A stretch of 64,000 nt of DNA from assembly GCA_949318235.1 (NCBI GenBank), contig OX439128.1:40425883-40489882 (forward strand), written 5' to 3'. How positions within the stretch are numbered: the stretch's first letter is position 1; every line of letters starts with the position of its first letter. Shown piece by piece: positions 43,060 to 55,679 of the stretch. A model generated the notes under the pieces. It searched no databases. It saw only the letters and a list, made by a program, of their open reading frames with translations, and was not told where the DNA came from. The stretch is from Ecdyonurus torrentis (taxonomy: Eukaryota; Arthropoda; Insecta; Ephemeroptera; Heptageniidae). Made by a program: the position numbers and the translations under genes.

Positions 43060-44959
43060 GATGTTTGCATGTATATCCCACGTGTAGAAAATCCCGCGAG
43101 CAAATAATAAAAAAAAAATGTTAAAAAAGTGTGCATGATAAACACAAGTATACTCCGTGCGGGCCTCATCAAGTACATTGATCTCTTGGTAGACTGAGAG
43201 GCGGCAGTGCGGAGAACACACTGCAATAAAATAATATAAGACCAATAAATTGTAGTGGCCCTACACACACACTCACATGTAATATAACTGGGATTTTAAA
43301 TCTATACACTTCTTTTTTTTTTCATTTATACATCTATATTTGCATTATTTACTCATCTTCATATATTATTCTAAAATATATGAAATTTAATTTGATCAAA
43401 TTTGTAGTTATCTTATATTGTTTAGTTATAAAATTTGTATTTGTTAAAATTTTGTATTATATACTGTACTATTCTTTGTAATATATGTTATATGGATCTG
43501 AGTCGTATAATTGTATACAGTATTTTAGTCAGAATATGACTACTTTATTGTTGTAAAAGGTATCAATGTTTTTTTGTTATATATGATACTTGTGTGATCT
43601 CAAACTTAAACATAAAAAATCCAGTACATGAAGTACTTATATCCAGTTATGTATATATGTTAATTTTCTTATAGCTAAAATATTCTATAAAACAGTACTC
43701 TAAAAAAATATGTATAATATATTTAAAGTATGATATCAACAATAGTAAAATAAACATGTTAAATCAATGACTTCAACTATTATAAATATTTACATTGTTT
43801 TAATTCAAGACTAGGTCAAAAATATTTATATGATATTTGAATGAAGATTTCGTGATTTTTTATTTTCTTAAAGTTATTTTAAAAAGATATTATAAGATCT
43901 AATATAAATATTTTTAAAATTTCTAAAGTAGAGTTTTGATGAATGTTAGTTACGAAGACAGAGACAGCAAAAACGCGCACGCGGAAATCGTAATGTTGCT
44001 CTATAAATCAGTTACACCACCTGCCGTGTTTGTAACTTCACGTGTTACAAAACTTTTTGGAGAACACAAAATAAAAATAATTGTAATATTATCATATCAA
44101 ACCGAGGTCACAAGTTCAATGCAATTTAATACTTATAAAAAAATGCATTTATTTTATTATATGCATCTAAAATATACATAAAAAAATCTTTCAAAGTAAT
44201 AAAACAATAAATATACAATTTCACAATCATAGCCTACTTTTTTTTTATTTTACAATAAAATATAATTTTCTTTCTCAAGGTGTCTTTGATAAAAAAAAAA
44301 TGTTACAAATTCAATAAATACGAATTAACTTTTATATACTATAATATAGTGAGAGTTGTTTATAAAATTAAAATGTAAGGTCGTATTATATACAAATTGT
44401 AAGTATAATGACAGTAAAAATTGTAACAACATATACTACAATTATTTATAATTATTTGTAGTAACAAAGTTGTAACTTACATATAATATGCAAGCTATAG
44501 CAAATTAGTAATAATAATAATTTCATATAGGACAAGGCAAGGTATATATATATATATATATATATACTTCACGCATACTGTGAGCTTCCAGCTTCCAGTC
44601 TTGTATTATATATATATATATATATAATATAAAGGCCCCCAAGCAAAAGGTAGCTCTGGTTTAAGTATAATCGCTCAATTACAGAGTTCTGTAATGCATA
44701 ACATATAGTAAAGAATAAAGGTAATTATTATCATATAATATAATATAGTAACAGTTTTGAATCTTTTTGTGTCCTTGTCAATCTTATAAATAAATATTAT
44801 AATAATATATATTTTAAAAAGTAATTAATAAATTATCAAGTTGTAATTAGTTTTACTCTTTTTTTTTAATATTATATTATATTTTGGTTACTTTTTTTTT
44901 GTGTTTTGTTTTGGCCTAAGGATTGAAATAACAAAAAAGAACTAAGTCAGATTTTAAGT

Positions 44960-45044
44960 TGCGTGTGGCAGCTTGATTCTGACGTCATTATTACCCTAGG
45001 GGGAAGGAGGGCCACCCGAGAGAGAAAGAGAGAAAGAGAGAGGA

Positions 45045-45076
<32 letters not shown>

Positions 45077-45120
45077 AGAGCCTGCCACCTTTCGTCTTAA
45101 AAAAACCCTGTAAATATATA
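44960..45120. promoter_or_regulatory. GC-richer patch with CRE-like TGACGTCA and GA run
   Basis: Contains TGACGTCA (CRE palindrome) near 44980, followed by CCTAGGGGGAAGGAGGGCC and an imperfect GA repeat to about 45075. Regulatory role is inference. Confidence 0.25.
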
Positions 45121-45131
45121 CTGCCGCCTTT

Positions 45132-45134
<3 letters not shown>

Positions 45135-45200
<66 letters not shown>
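45135..45200. repeat. (TA)n microsatellite
   Basis: About 65 bases of uninterrupted TA repeats. Confidence 0.94.
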
Positions 45201-45203
<3 letters not shown>

Positions 45204-45537
45204 CTGATCCTGATTCTCTAATGAGGAACAAAATGCTGTTTAATAAACTAGAGCCTGCTTTCGTATATAGAGAGCTTTTTTTTTTGTTTATATTTTTGTT
45301 GCTGTCATGAACATCTCCAATTTAACATGTTATAAGATTTAAATTTTGACTTATATTTAATTGAGAAATCTTTTTAAAATAGATTTTTGTTTATAAGTTT
45401 TATAAAATATGTATTTCTTTATATAGAAATACCTGGAGGAGTATATATATAATGTATTAAAAATTAATAAATATAATAGTTTTATTTTTATCAATCAAAA
45501 TATGAAATTTAAAATAAATAATTTTTAATTTTAAACA

Positions 45538-45539
<2 letters not shown>

Positions 45540-45610
<71 letters not shown>

Positions 45611-45614
45611 TATA
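45540..45614. repeat. (TA)n microsatellite
   Basis: About 75 bases of TA repeats with one CA interruption. Confidence 0.94.
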
Positions 45615-45845
45615 AATTTATTATTTATATATGGTTCAGAAAAAATATGAAAGAGTAGCGACATCCAATTTTATGTTGCAAGATTAAAAAAAAAAAAAAA
45701 GCTTTCACTGCTTCAAATTAGCCACTTGATGAAGCTTAATTGTAGCAAAATGAGAGATAAATGAGAAAATATACAATCTTGTTATTTTATCAAAATTGTA
45801 CAACTTTCAGTTTCAATCTCGGCGGAAATATTAACTCCTGCACAC

Positions 45846-45849
<4 letters not shown>

Positions 45850-45895
<46 letters not shown>
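45850..45895. repeat. Poly-A run
   Basis: About 45 consecutive A. The poly-lysine open frame across it is an artefact. Confidence 0.9.
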
Positions 45896-45897
<2 letters not shown>

Positions 45898-46953
45898 AGA
45901 TCAATTTGAAACTCACAAAACTTGTATACTAATTATATCAAGATACAATATTTTTGTAACTAATAATAACACTAAAAAATTATAACCTTCATTAAGAAGT
46001 TTTTTATATACTTTTCTCAGCTTCATCATTAAAAATAAGATATGATATTGAAAATAAAAACTGCGAACTAAAAAGTATTTGTATATCAATTTAGATAACA
46101 AGGCCTGAAAATAAAAAAAAATTAAGTGGTCAAAAAATTTATCATTTTTAAAACAGGTACCTAATTTTACTTAGAATAATTCAATGTCTATCCTTTTATC
46201 ATATCTTTAAGTTGCAAATAAGACTGGTCAAAAAGTCACTTTGCAAAACCCCTATATCAAAGTTTTCTGTCGTTTAATTCTCTCATGGGAAAAACAAAAA
46301 AGGTCTTAATGCAAGAATTTTGTTGTAATCTATACATAACAAATTAGATACAAAATAAAGTTATAGAGAAACCTTACACCAAAAATAAGTTAATATTTTT
46401 AAGTTTGTTAAGAATACTTGATTTTCTCCCTTACATTAAAGTGAAGGGAAGGAATTATTAATTTCCAGTTCTAATTGCAAATTGTTTATTATATAGGAAA
46501 CTCCAATCATCAGACTACTTTATGTTTGACTAATTTTAAAATACTTTTAAGTTTATTTGCTATTTTTACTTTTTACCATGCACATTATTATTTACCCGCA
46601 AGAAGTATTATTATATACGCTTCAAGCTTAATTTCATTATATATGTACAATTTGGCTGTTAAAAAATTAAGAGAGAAAAGGAAATGATTGTATATATATA
46701 TATATATATATTTATGTAGAATGGATGCGACAAAAATTTCCCATTCTTTGATAACAATAGTAACATTAAAAAATATATATAAACTTAACAAGTTTATTTG
46801 TTTTACAGAACTATATAACTGTATAAAAATAAATTAAAATTATTATTATTAACTCAACAAATGTTACAAAACAATCTAGTTTTATAAAGGATTTTTTCTT
46901 TCTTTTAAGCTAGGTGAACTTAAAAGAGTTAAAATAATAATAATAAAAGTTTA

Positions 46954-47059
<106 letters not shown>

Positions 47060-48086
47060 TTGTTATTTAATTATTAAACCGTTACTTAAGTATATATACA
47101 ATATAAAAAAAAACTTTTAGAGTTTTTGGGATCCGAATATCTTATAGCACCCTGGAGCTAGGGAAGTGATGCAACAATTATTATTGTTGATCGTGCGTAA
47201 CGTTGCACACAGTAGCTTGCAACCTTCACATCATTGTCAAAATTATTAGCTAAACTGTATCTTTTATAAAAGATAGAAAGAAGAATATGACAAAAAAAAA
47301 AAAAAAAAACTGTACAAAGTGTTCTCTATCTCACATCACATTTTCACACACGTTTTTATACTTTATAGCAAATTTTATCAAATCATGCTGTTTAGTTGGT
47401 TTATATTGTATTTTATCATTCCCTATATATTCATTCAATAAATATAATATCTTTAGACAAATTTTACGTTAAAAAGTCTAGAGGAAAAATGAATCAAGAC
47501 TATTTTCTTGCAAGCTTAAATTTCACGTTTTTTTATTTTTATTTTTTACCACACACAGTGTATGCATGTTATATTATACGTCTATTAAGAAGCCTTATAA
47601 TAACAAAAAAAAAAAAAGAAGTAAATATTACATTATACACATCAGGATGTATGAAAAAAATAATAAATCTAATATATATATAATATATAATACTAATTAT
47701 CAATTAATTGAAGTATAATTTAATTGATCACGCATGTCACGAAAAACTATTAAAATAATAATATCAAAAGCAATTACTATTTTTCTTTTAATTAATATTA
47801 AATTTCAACACTTTTATAGCATACGTTATTTATAATATTAATAAAAAAAAAAAAGAAAAGAAGAAGAAGGGTAAATTATTCACGGTATATACTTTTTTAT
47901 GTATGGTATTATTTTTTAAATATATTTAATGGTATTACTTTAACCTTGCACAATATTTAAATATACATAAAATATATAATTTATTATAATATAAGAAGGC
48001 ATATAAAATATATATGAAGATATGAATAATTACTTAAAGATTCTGGCGCCAAGGGAGTGTCAACTCATTGAACAAAAGGTATGATT

Positions 48087-48089
<3 letters not shown>

Positions 48090-48161
<72 letters not shown>
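48090..48161. repeat. (TA)n microsatellite
   Basis: About 72 bases of uninterrupted TA repeats. Confidence 0.95.
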
Positions 48162-48163
<2 letters not shown>

Positions 48164-48601
48164 CGTCGAGGTGCTATATATACAAAGCCTACCCACACTT
48201 TTTTCTAACACACCAAAATAAATTAACATAACTTGAACAAAGAGCACGCGCTTAAAAAAAAAAACTAAACGAAAAAAAAAAATGTATTTGATCAACATCT
48301 TAAAAATTGTGATAATTTTAATTACAAAATATCCGGAAGCTGTATGAATTTCATTATTTTTCTTTAAAAGATTCTATGAATGAAAAATATTGATATATTT
48401 TATTTGTTATCATAATTTTGTAATCAATATTTTTTTGTATTATATAGAATAAGATTAATAATAATACGTAGAATGTAATAACCAAGGTCTATCATTTTTA
48501 AATGATTTAATCTTTTTCTAATTGAGATTTGGAAATATTCAAGGTTACTATTTAACAATAATTTTTAACGTTTTATTTTCTAAGAAATACTCATTTAATG
48601 T

Positions 48602-48608
<7 letters not shown>

Positions 48609-48637
<29 letters not shown>
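48609..48637. repeat. (CT)n microsatellite
   Basis: Short CT run. Confidence 0.85.
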
Positions 48638-48639
<2 letters not shown>

Positions 48640-49035
48640 TTATACTCACTCATTTCTCCTTTTGTTCGATTTCTCATACGAAATTTCTGTTACATCGTGA
48701 TCATATGCCTGTATAATATAACTTCCTTAGCTTGCAATACAAATTAGTTTATGGCAGCAAATCAAACAAAAAAAAAATAACGATTTTTTTCATCTTCATA
48801 TCCGTGAGATTTTTTTTTTCATCCTTCTAGCATTTGAAGTGCAAAACGTTAACGTATATACAAAAAAAAAGTAAATAAGTTTTAAAAACAATAATTCTTG
48901 AAATGTTATCAGATTGTTATTAATATATAAGTGTTCATGTAAAAAAAAGTAAAGAAAAAGAAAAAGGGTTTGGAAAAAAAGCCGAAAAAGATCTGGGAAT
49001 ATAATAGTAAGGTAAGGGGGGGCTAACGAACATTG

Positions 49036-49094
49036 TGACCTATTGAACTTTTCTCTCAGCCCCTACGTGACCTAAAGCATGACCTCTATGACCT
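49036..49094 (-). promoter_or_regulatory. Cluster of four AGGTCA nuclear-receptor half-sites (one DR3, one DR6 spacing)
   Basis: TGACCT occurs at 49036-49041, 49068-49073, 49080-49085 and 49089-49094, all in one orientation (AGGTCA on the minus strand). The last two are separated by 3 bases (direct repeat DR3) and the middle two by 6. DR3-type repeats are known binding sites for nuclear-receptor dimers. The surrounding 49000-49210 is GC-richer than the neighbourhood. Function is inference. Confidence 0.35.
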
Positions 49095-49219
49095 TAACAT
49101 TTCACGCCAATAAGGTTGTTAGAAACTTATATTTGTGATGGTAATTTGATTCTTATGACGTGTATATGCATGGTTGCAAGAGAGGAGTGCATGCACATAA
49201 AGCTGATAGACGGACGGTT

Positions 49220-51650
49220 TCACTTGCTTTTTATATAAATATACAAAACCGCCAACACAAATGCACGATCTTTCTCATCTTTTATTATTATCCTCACTCC
49301 TTTTTTTATATTCAATATAACTAAATAACATGCAAAGCATTGAGTAAACAATAATGAAAAGTGAATCTTTATCCAAATTTGGTGAACTGAAACTTAAGAA
49401 AGTTTGTCTGGTCTGTAGTATAAATTTATTCTATTTTTAACAGGAATAAAAGAAGAAGAAAAAAAAGTAGACAAAGAGAATAACTAAAAATAGCTGCATT
49501 AAATCCTTGTTAAATTTTTTTTAAATGCATTCGGAAAGTTGTTGATAAAAATCTCTATAGTATATTTACATTCAAAATTATGTATGTCAGAGCAAGTTGA
49601 CAAAATTTGATAAATGAATATTTAAGTACTTTTTTTTTCTTTTTAAGTTAACAATGAAATAGAAATAAAGTACATGAGGAGATTCAATTAGAGGTAGATA
49701 ATCAACTAGTGCATCTAAAGTATACTGACATATTTTCCCACGTCTAATGTATACGATAATTAAACATGTCTACGCCTCAAGTTAATTTTACTTGTGACTA
49801 CCTCATATATAATATAAAGTAAAGTAAAGTATAAGTATACATAATTTCTTATTTCTACGAATCATCTTGATGTTTTCTTGTGAAGTCTCTTTATATATAT
49901 TTATATTGTTGCTTGTTTGATTGTCAATGTCAAAGCTGTTGTCATATATAAACAAAACAATAATAAAAATAACTACACGTTAAACATGTCAAATTGACAC
50001 AAATTTGTAATAAAATAAACAATAAAATAATAATGTAAATTTATTTTGTTTAAATATATATTTTGCCAATTGTGGATTGTCGTCAAGGTTTATTGTCATT
50101 TCATCATTGTGAAAGAGTGACAAATTCTTTGGAATTTATTATTGTTTGTGTTGTAACAGAGCATATTTGGAAAAACAAAAAAATCTATAAAATTAGAACC
50201 TATGTATAATAATTTATATCAGCTATAAATTTATACTAATAAAAACTATTTTTGACTCGCATATTATGGTGATAAATATTTATAACTGATGGACCAAAAT
50301 CCTATAGCATTTTTTTTTATACTTTTCGTGATTATTTTTTTCCAATTTTAAATCCGTTGTTCCTTACAGAGATCCAGGCCCAAAAGAAAAAAAATTTCGA
50401 AATGAGACTATACACATATTATGTCCCTTAAACCTTTTGTAGCTTGCAAACTGGGGAAAAACTCTTAATCTGAGCAAGCTGCATTACAGTGTCTAAGACC
50501 TGAATTTCGTGACGCCATGAATTCCAAAAGTTGCATTCAGTTTTTTAATCCCAGTTTATAAGGGTACAGAAGGGTTGAGAGACATAATATTTACATGTAT
50601 GATGATCCCATTTCATTAATTTTATGTTTTTGATTTTATATTTTGAGGCCAGGATCCCATAATAAGTTTAAATAAAGCAAATTTTCTGTCTATTTTTATC
50701 TATATCTACGTAACAAATTTTACCAACAAAATGCATAACTTATTCATACATCATTAACTTTCATTCCATTTTTTTTCTTCTTTTTCTTAATTTAATTAAT
50801 ATTTTCTCCGGTCCATGAATTGAGTAAATTATTGGTTGAAATATAAGACCTGATTATTTACACAAGTCATTTCTTTTATTTTTCTCATGGCCCCTGTGTT
50901 ACACTTTCATTATCTACTTCTGTTTACTATATAATTTAATTGTTTTACTTTTCACTACCATATAATATAAAATAATATATATTTTTTTGTGATGATACAT
51001 CGAGGTTATCGCATGAGAAATATTGATCTCGATCTCAATGCCAAACCAATTGAGAAATTCATTAATGAATATTACTAAAGTTACTTTTGAATTTTTTTTA
51101 TGTAATTTTTTATCCATATACTTGAAGAATAATAATAAAATAAACTTTTATAGTTTATATTCTAAATTAAATGTTTAAAAACAAGCAGCCAAGATTATAC
51201 TTATAAAGTGAGTAATATACCTATATATTCAGGGACATACAATCCATATTCAACTATATAAAATTTTGATATAGTTACACTCTTCTAAAAGGTATACTTG
51301 TAACATGTATTTCCGGTATCATCCTCTTGTTAACTTAACTATATATTAAATTAACACTTTGCCTTCAAAATTATATATACGACTCATCCTTCTAACATAC
51401 ATCAACAATGTAAACAAAAGAATAAATAATTATAATATAGTGGAAAAAAAATAATTATGCATTGTTAGGTGCATGGTATAATGTAAGGTAGGAGTTCAAA
51501 CAAATGGAAACAATATCTCTAAATATACAAATTAAAAAAATATTAGAACTATAATTTTCTATATGTATTTTTTAAACTTAACGGTAATATTTTTTTGAAA
51601 ATAGTCTTTTGTTAAATCTTGCGGACTTACAGTAGTGCGTGAGATTTTTT
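49220..51650. other. AT-rich non-coding stretch
   Basis: Nothing with a supportable identity. The segment 50290-50660 has less simple sequence and might be an old repeat body, but I found no matching ends. Confidence 0.4.
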
Positions 51651-51655
51651 GTTTT

Positions 51656-51659
<4 letters not shown>

Positions 51660-51720
<61 letters not shown>
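51660..51720. repeat. (GA)n microsatellite
   Basis: About 61 bases of GA repeats. Confidence 0.95.
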
Positions 51721-51723
<3 letters not shown>

Positions 51724-52645
51724 TAGAAATGTGAAGATATTAGCTCCATTGAATGTTATGGTTTTTGCGAGAATTATTAAACTTGCAAAATTACAAAAAA
51801 GTAATAATAATAATAAAAAATTGATTTGTTGAGTATATTGTTGGAAAATATGTTTCATCATACTGCAAATTAAATTTCTATAAGAAATTGCAGTGATGAA
51901 ATATCCAAGTATCTTCAAGGCATTCTCACTTATCATATACAGAATATTATGAAAAATTACACTCTTCTTCCAATAAAGTGAAAAATAAATCATATATTAT
52001 GTTGTTTCTAAAAAACATAAATGAAAGCATTAATTATACTTTGATATAAGTGCAATTGATTTATTATAATTTTGAATTATATATGAGTATCTTGTATTAA
52101 TATTATTATTATTACATATGTTTTATCCTTTTTAGCAAAGCATTTTTCGTTTCCGTGTGTATACATATATTATATATATTTATCGATATATATGTATATG
52201 ATTTTTTCGAGCAATACTTATTCTATTTCATGTAATGCCTAGAAATTAACACGAAAAAAAATCATTTAGTTTTAACGTGTTTGTCGTATTATTAAAATAG
52301 TTTTTTTTTTTCAATATTGTGTTACACTTTTAGTCTTGTACCATAAAAGTCTTGTTAATTCATTAAGACAGAGATGCTATATGGAATCGAACGCATGGAC
52401 AAAAAACTAGAATTTAAATCAGTAATTGTTAACAGATATTAGCAAGAGTTAAATGGACCTTTAAATTTCAGATTATGAACACACTTTGATATAACATTAT
52501 ACTATCTTAATCACAATATCTTGCATTCATATGGAGATTTATATTATCATATTGCTTCCTGTAAACACATGGTATTTCCATATGAGTTGATAGAGTGAAA
52601 TTTACTATAACAGTGACTGTATGTATATACGTATATAATGATAAT

Positions 52646-52682
<37 letters not shown>

Positions 52683-52734
52683 TCTAACTTTTAAAATTAC
52701 ACAATCCACTTTTTTTTTTTTTTTTTTTTTGCAG

Positions 52735-52802
52735 TGTATATTTATGTGTTAATCTTAGAGACTGTGGTGCATCAAGAAACCAGCTGAGAAAAAGGCCTGC
52801 AG
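52735..52802 (+). other. Candidate isolated exon (splice signals only)
   Basis: A 20-base poly-T tract plus GCAG acceptor precedes, and AG|GTAAGA follows, bracketing 68 bases that are open in one frame (22 codons containing NLRDCG and QLRKR). No neighbouring exon in a compatible phase was found, so this may be a non-coding exon or a chance match. Confidence 0.2.
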
Positions 52803-53662
52803 GTAAGACGAACGTTGCACTTTGGTTTGCGTGCTTATATGTGTGTGCAAGTTGGCCAGCCATCAGCCACAAACAGCATGAAAGAGAGATAGCTGAGATG
52901 ATCAATTACCTTAGCTGCTAATTTACTTTCAATTTCAACATAATTGCATGCATAAGCTTGATTTATTGTAAATATCAAGCAACTTTGTATATTGTATACG
53001 TATATACATACAATTTTGTCTTCACGTAGATAATTATTATATCGTTTGTACTTATGACAACTTATTTACTCAATAACATAAAAAAAAATAATTATATTGT
53101 TCAATATGAAGAAATATTATAATGGTGATAAATTGAAGTTTTACATATTGCGTATTTTACGTATAATTTATTAATACTTCAATAATAACTCTGAGCGTTT
53201 TCTGAAATGTGTCTAAATGGCATGGCCAATTGAACAACAAACTTGGTATTTGAAAACATTTTTTAGGGAGTGTATTTTTTTAAAGACCGTATACAATGTG
53301 ATCAATCTGTAACACTAAATTCTATTCAAGAAAACATCCCCTTTTAAAGTAAAATAAAATACGTTGCACGTGATTTTGTGTGTGACAAAGAACTCACAAT
53401 GTATAACATAAATAGTTGAGATTCTAAGAAACGAAAAGAACATTATTTTGATCATCCATAACTTTATTGTTTGATATAAAAACACGATACTATATAACAG
53501 GACCCTCTTATATTATAATAAAGACTATCTAGTGCTATATTAGGTGATATTTTTTAAAGTAAGTATATAGAATTATTGTGGTTAGATATGATTGATTCCC
53601 ACAGGAACTTTACTTGCTATAAGGTCGTGTTGCAGGCAAATGGGTATAGGCCAATATACTAT

Positions 53663-53752
53663 ATGACGCGTTTTGCTGGTGTCTTATGTTTTGTGCTATG
53701 CATCTTTAGCTCCTCACCTGATGCAAGAACTACCAAGGAGGAGGAAGGGGAG
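53663..53752 (+). other. Candidate first coding exon of a secreted protein
   Basis: ATG followed by a signal-peptide-like sequence (MTRFAGVLCFVLCIFSSS, then SPDA and a charged TTKEEEGE), ending exactly at a GTAAGA donor in phase 0 (30 codons). The local sequence is GC-richer than its surroundings. No downstream exon was identified, so it is unconfirmed. Confidence 0.22.
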
Positions 53753-54119
53753 GTAAGATTTCCCACACGGCAGGTGAGTGAGGGGGATACTCAACTCAAA
53801 CCACCCTCACTCTCTCGCTCTGCTTGCTTCTCACGCTTCAAACATTCTCGACTCAATTTACACAATCATTGAGAAGGAACCTTTTTTTTCCACTAATTTA
53901 TCCACTAAATATGGCACCACTTTATAAAATATTCATTCTCTATGTCTTTCTTTCTTTTCTTAACTATATGAGTATTTTTAAATATATTTTTATTATATCT
54001 TTAAATACATAATTATGTACGTAAATTCTTTTGAAAGGTATTTTTATTTTACTATAAATATTTTCTAGATATATTTTTATTATTATTATTTTTAACCAAA
54101 TTACACGTTGATTATTATA

Positions 54120-54350
54120 AAAATTATAGTTGATTTGTATCACGACAGTCGATCTTGATATCGATTTTTAATGTTGATCTGGTTTGGGTGTCACGTATTC
54201 GTATTGTCGCCGTGACTTTCGCTTGCAGACGTAGTTGGCGCCGTGATTCGCACGTGACAAGAGTGAAAAAAATAATTGAATAACACTGGGTTACCGAGCT
54301 CAAGAAATCACTTTGCAACCTATAGAGAGATCGCACTTATTGTTGTGCTT
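54120..54350. promoter_or_regulatory. GC-richer island, candidate regulatory element
   Basis: Contains GTCACGTATTCG, GTCGCCGTGAC, TTGGCGCCGTGA and CACGTGAC in close succession. No exon recognised. Function is inference from composition and motif density. Confidence 0.2.
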
Positions 54351-55679
54351 GCAAATAATGCTTTCATTTTTTATATATAGATATATTGTGTTATTGCATT
54401 GTTATAATTTTGTAGTAAGTCTCTGTGAAATATTTTGATTGCTATTATGTAGCACCTTTGATACATAATTTATTAATTGATCATAAACTAAATAGATAAA
54501 CTCAATAAATAAAGGCTCTTTTTTGCAGGTGTCTAAATATTTATACATAATAATTTGCCACAAATATAAGAAAAACAAACTAACTTAATGTTATTTAAAA
54601 TTGAACCAAATTTTTTTCTATATTAAATAAGGAATATTAATAAAATGAGGAATTTATGAATAATTAGACAGATTTAGAAAAAATATAACTTCTATTATGC
54701 TGTGATTATTGACTGTAGTTGCATATATGCATGTATTTGTATGAATGTTTTATTGACAATGATTTCTAAATTGTCTAATTTTGATTTTGAGGCAAAAGAA
54801 CTTAAGGCTAGAGTACTCTAGAAGGGGGGAGTATACGCGATCCAGCAGAATTTTTAAAGCCATTTTATTGGTTGTTGAAATCGAGAATATTCAAATCTGA
54901 TTGGCTGACGTGCCCAAAATTTTCATTGTTGTCAGTCAATGTTATTTAAATGGGGGTTTTTTGGTTCTGAAAATGACCGTAAGTAATGGGAAAAAATGAT
55001 ATTTTGAAGACTCATAAAATTGTACCTAAACGTTGTCAAGTTATGAAATTTTCACAGATGAAACTTTATTATTTGGCGAAAAAAATAACATAAATTCAAA
55101 AGTCGCAATAATTCGCAAATACCGTTATTTAGTGCTCAATTTTGAACGTTTTTTTGAAAACGCTGTATTTTTGACGAAGCTATTATCGTGATAACAATGG
55201 CAAGTATTTTTTTTAAATCGTTTTATTTTTATTATATTTACTATAAATGTTCATAAATTTGATTTAAGCGATATTAAATTACGTTTTCTTTATAAATATA
55301 TGGAATTAGGTTGTTTATCGATATTAAAACATCATCAGTATATCGATTTTACGTAAATATAGTAGGCATAATATACACGAAACATCTCGTTTTTTTAACC
55401 TTTTCCCTAGTCCAGCTAGAGTAATGAAATTTGCGCTTTTTTTTTCATAAAAATAATTAGCATAAAAGTAGATTTAATCTTTTATCTCTATACCAGCAGT
55501 GTCGATTTTTGAAACTACGCTCGATCGCGAAACATAGATCAAAAATTAATTAAGTTGCACGTGTTTTTACTTATTTCTCCGCACTTAATTAATGTTTATT
55601 TTTTATTTACAATAACTTTTCATCATTCGTATACCTTTTTTTTTTTTTTTCTTCTTCATTTATTGCATAGAATGATGTA

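Noticed and set aside
51559..51993. 144-residue minus-strand frame with an SL repeat, and the overlapping RE-repeat frame on the + strand
   Set aside because: Both are caused by the (GA)n run at 51660-51720; no splice context or family similarity. The same holds for the frame at 63579-63773.
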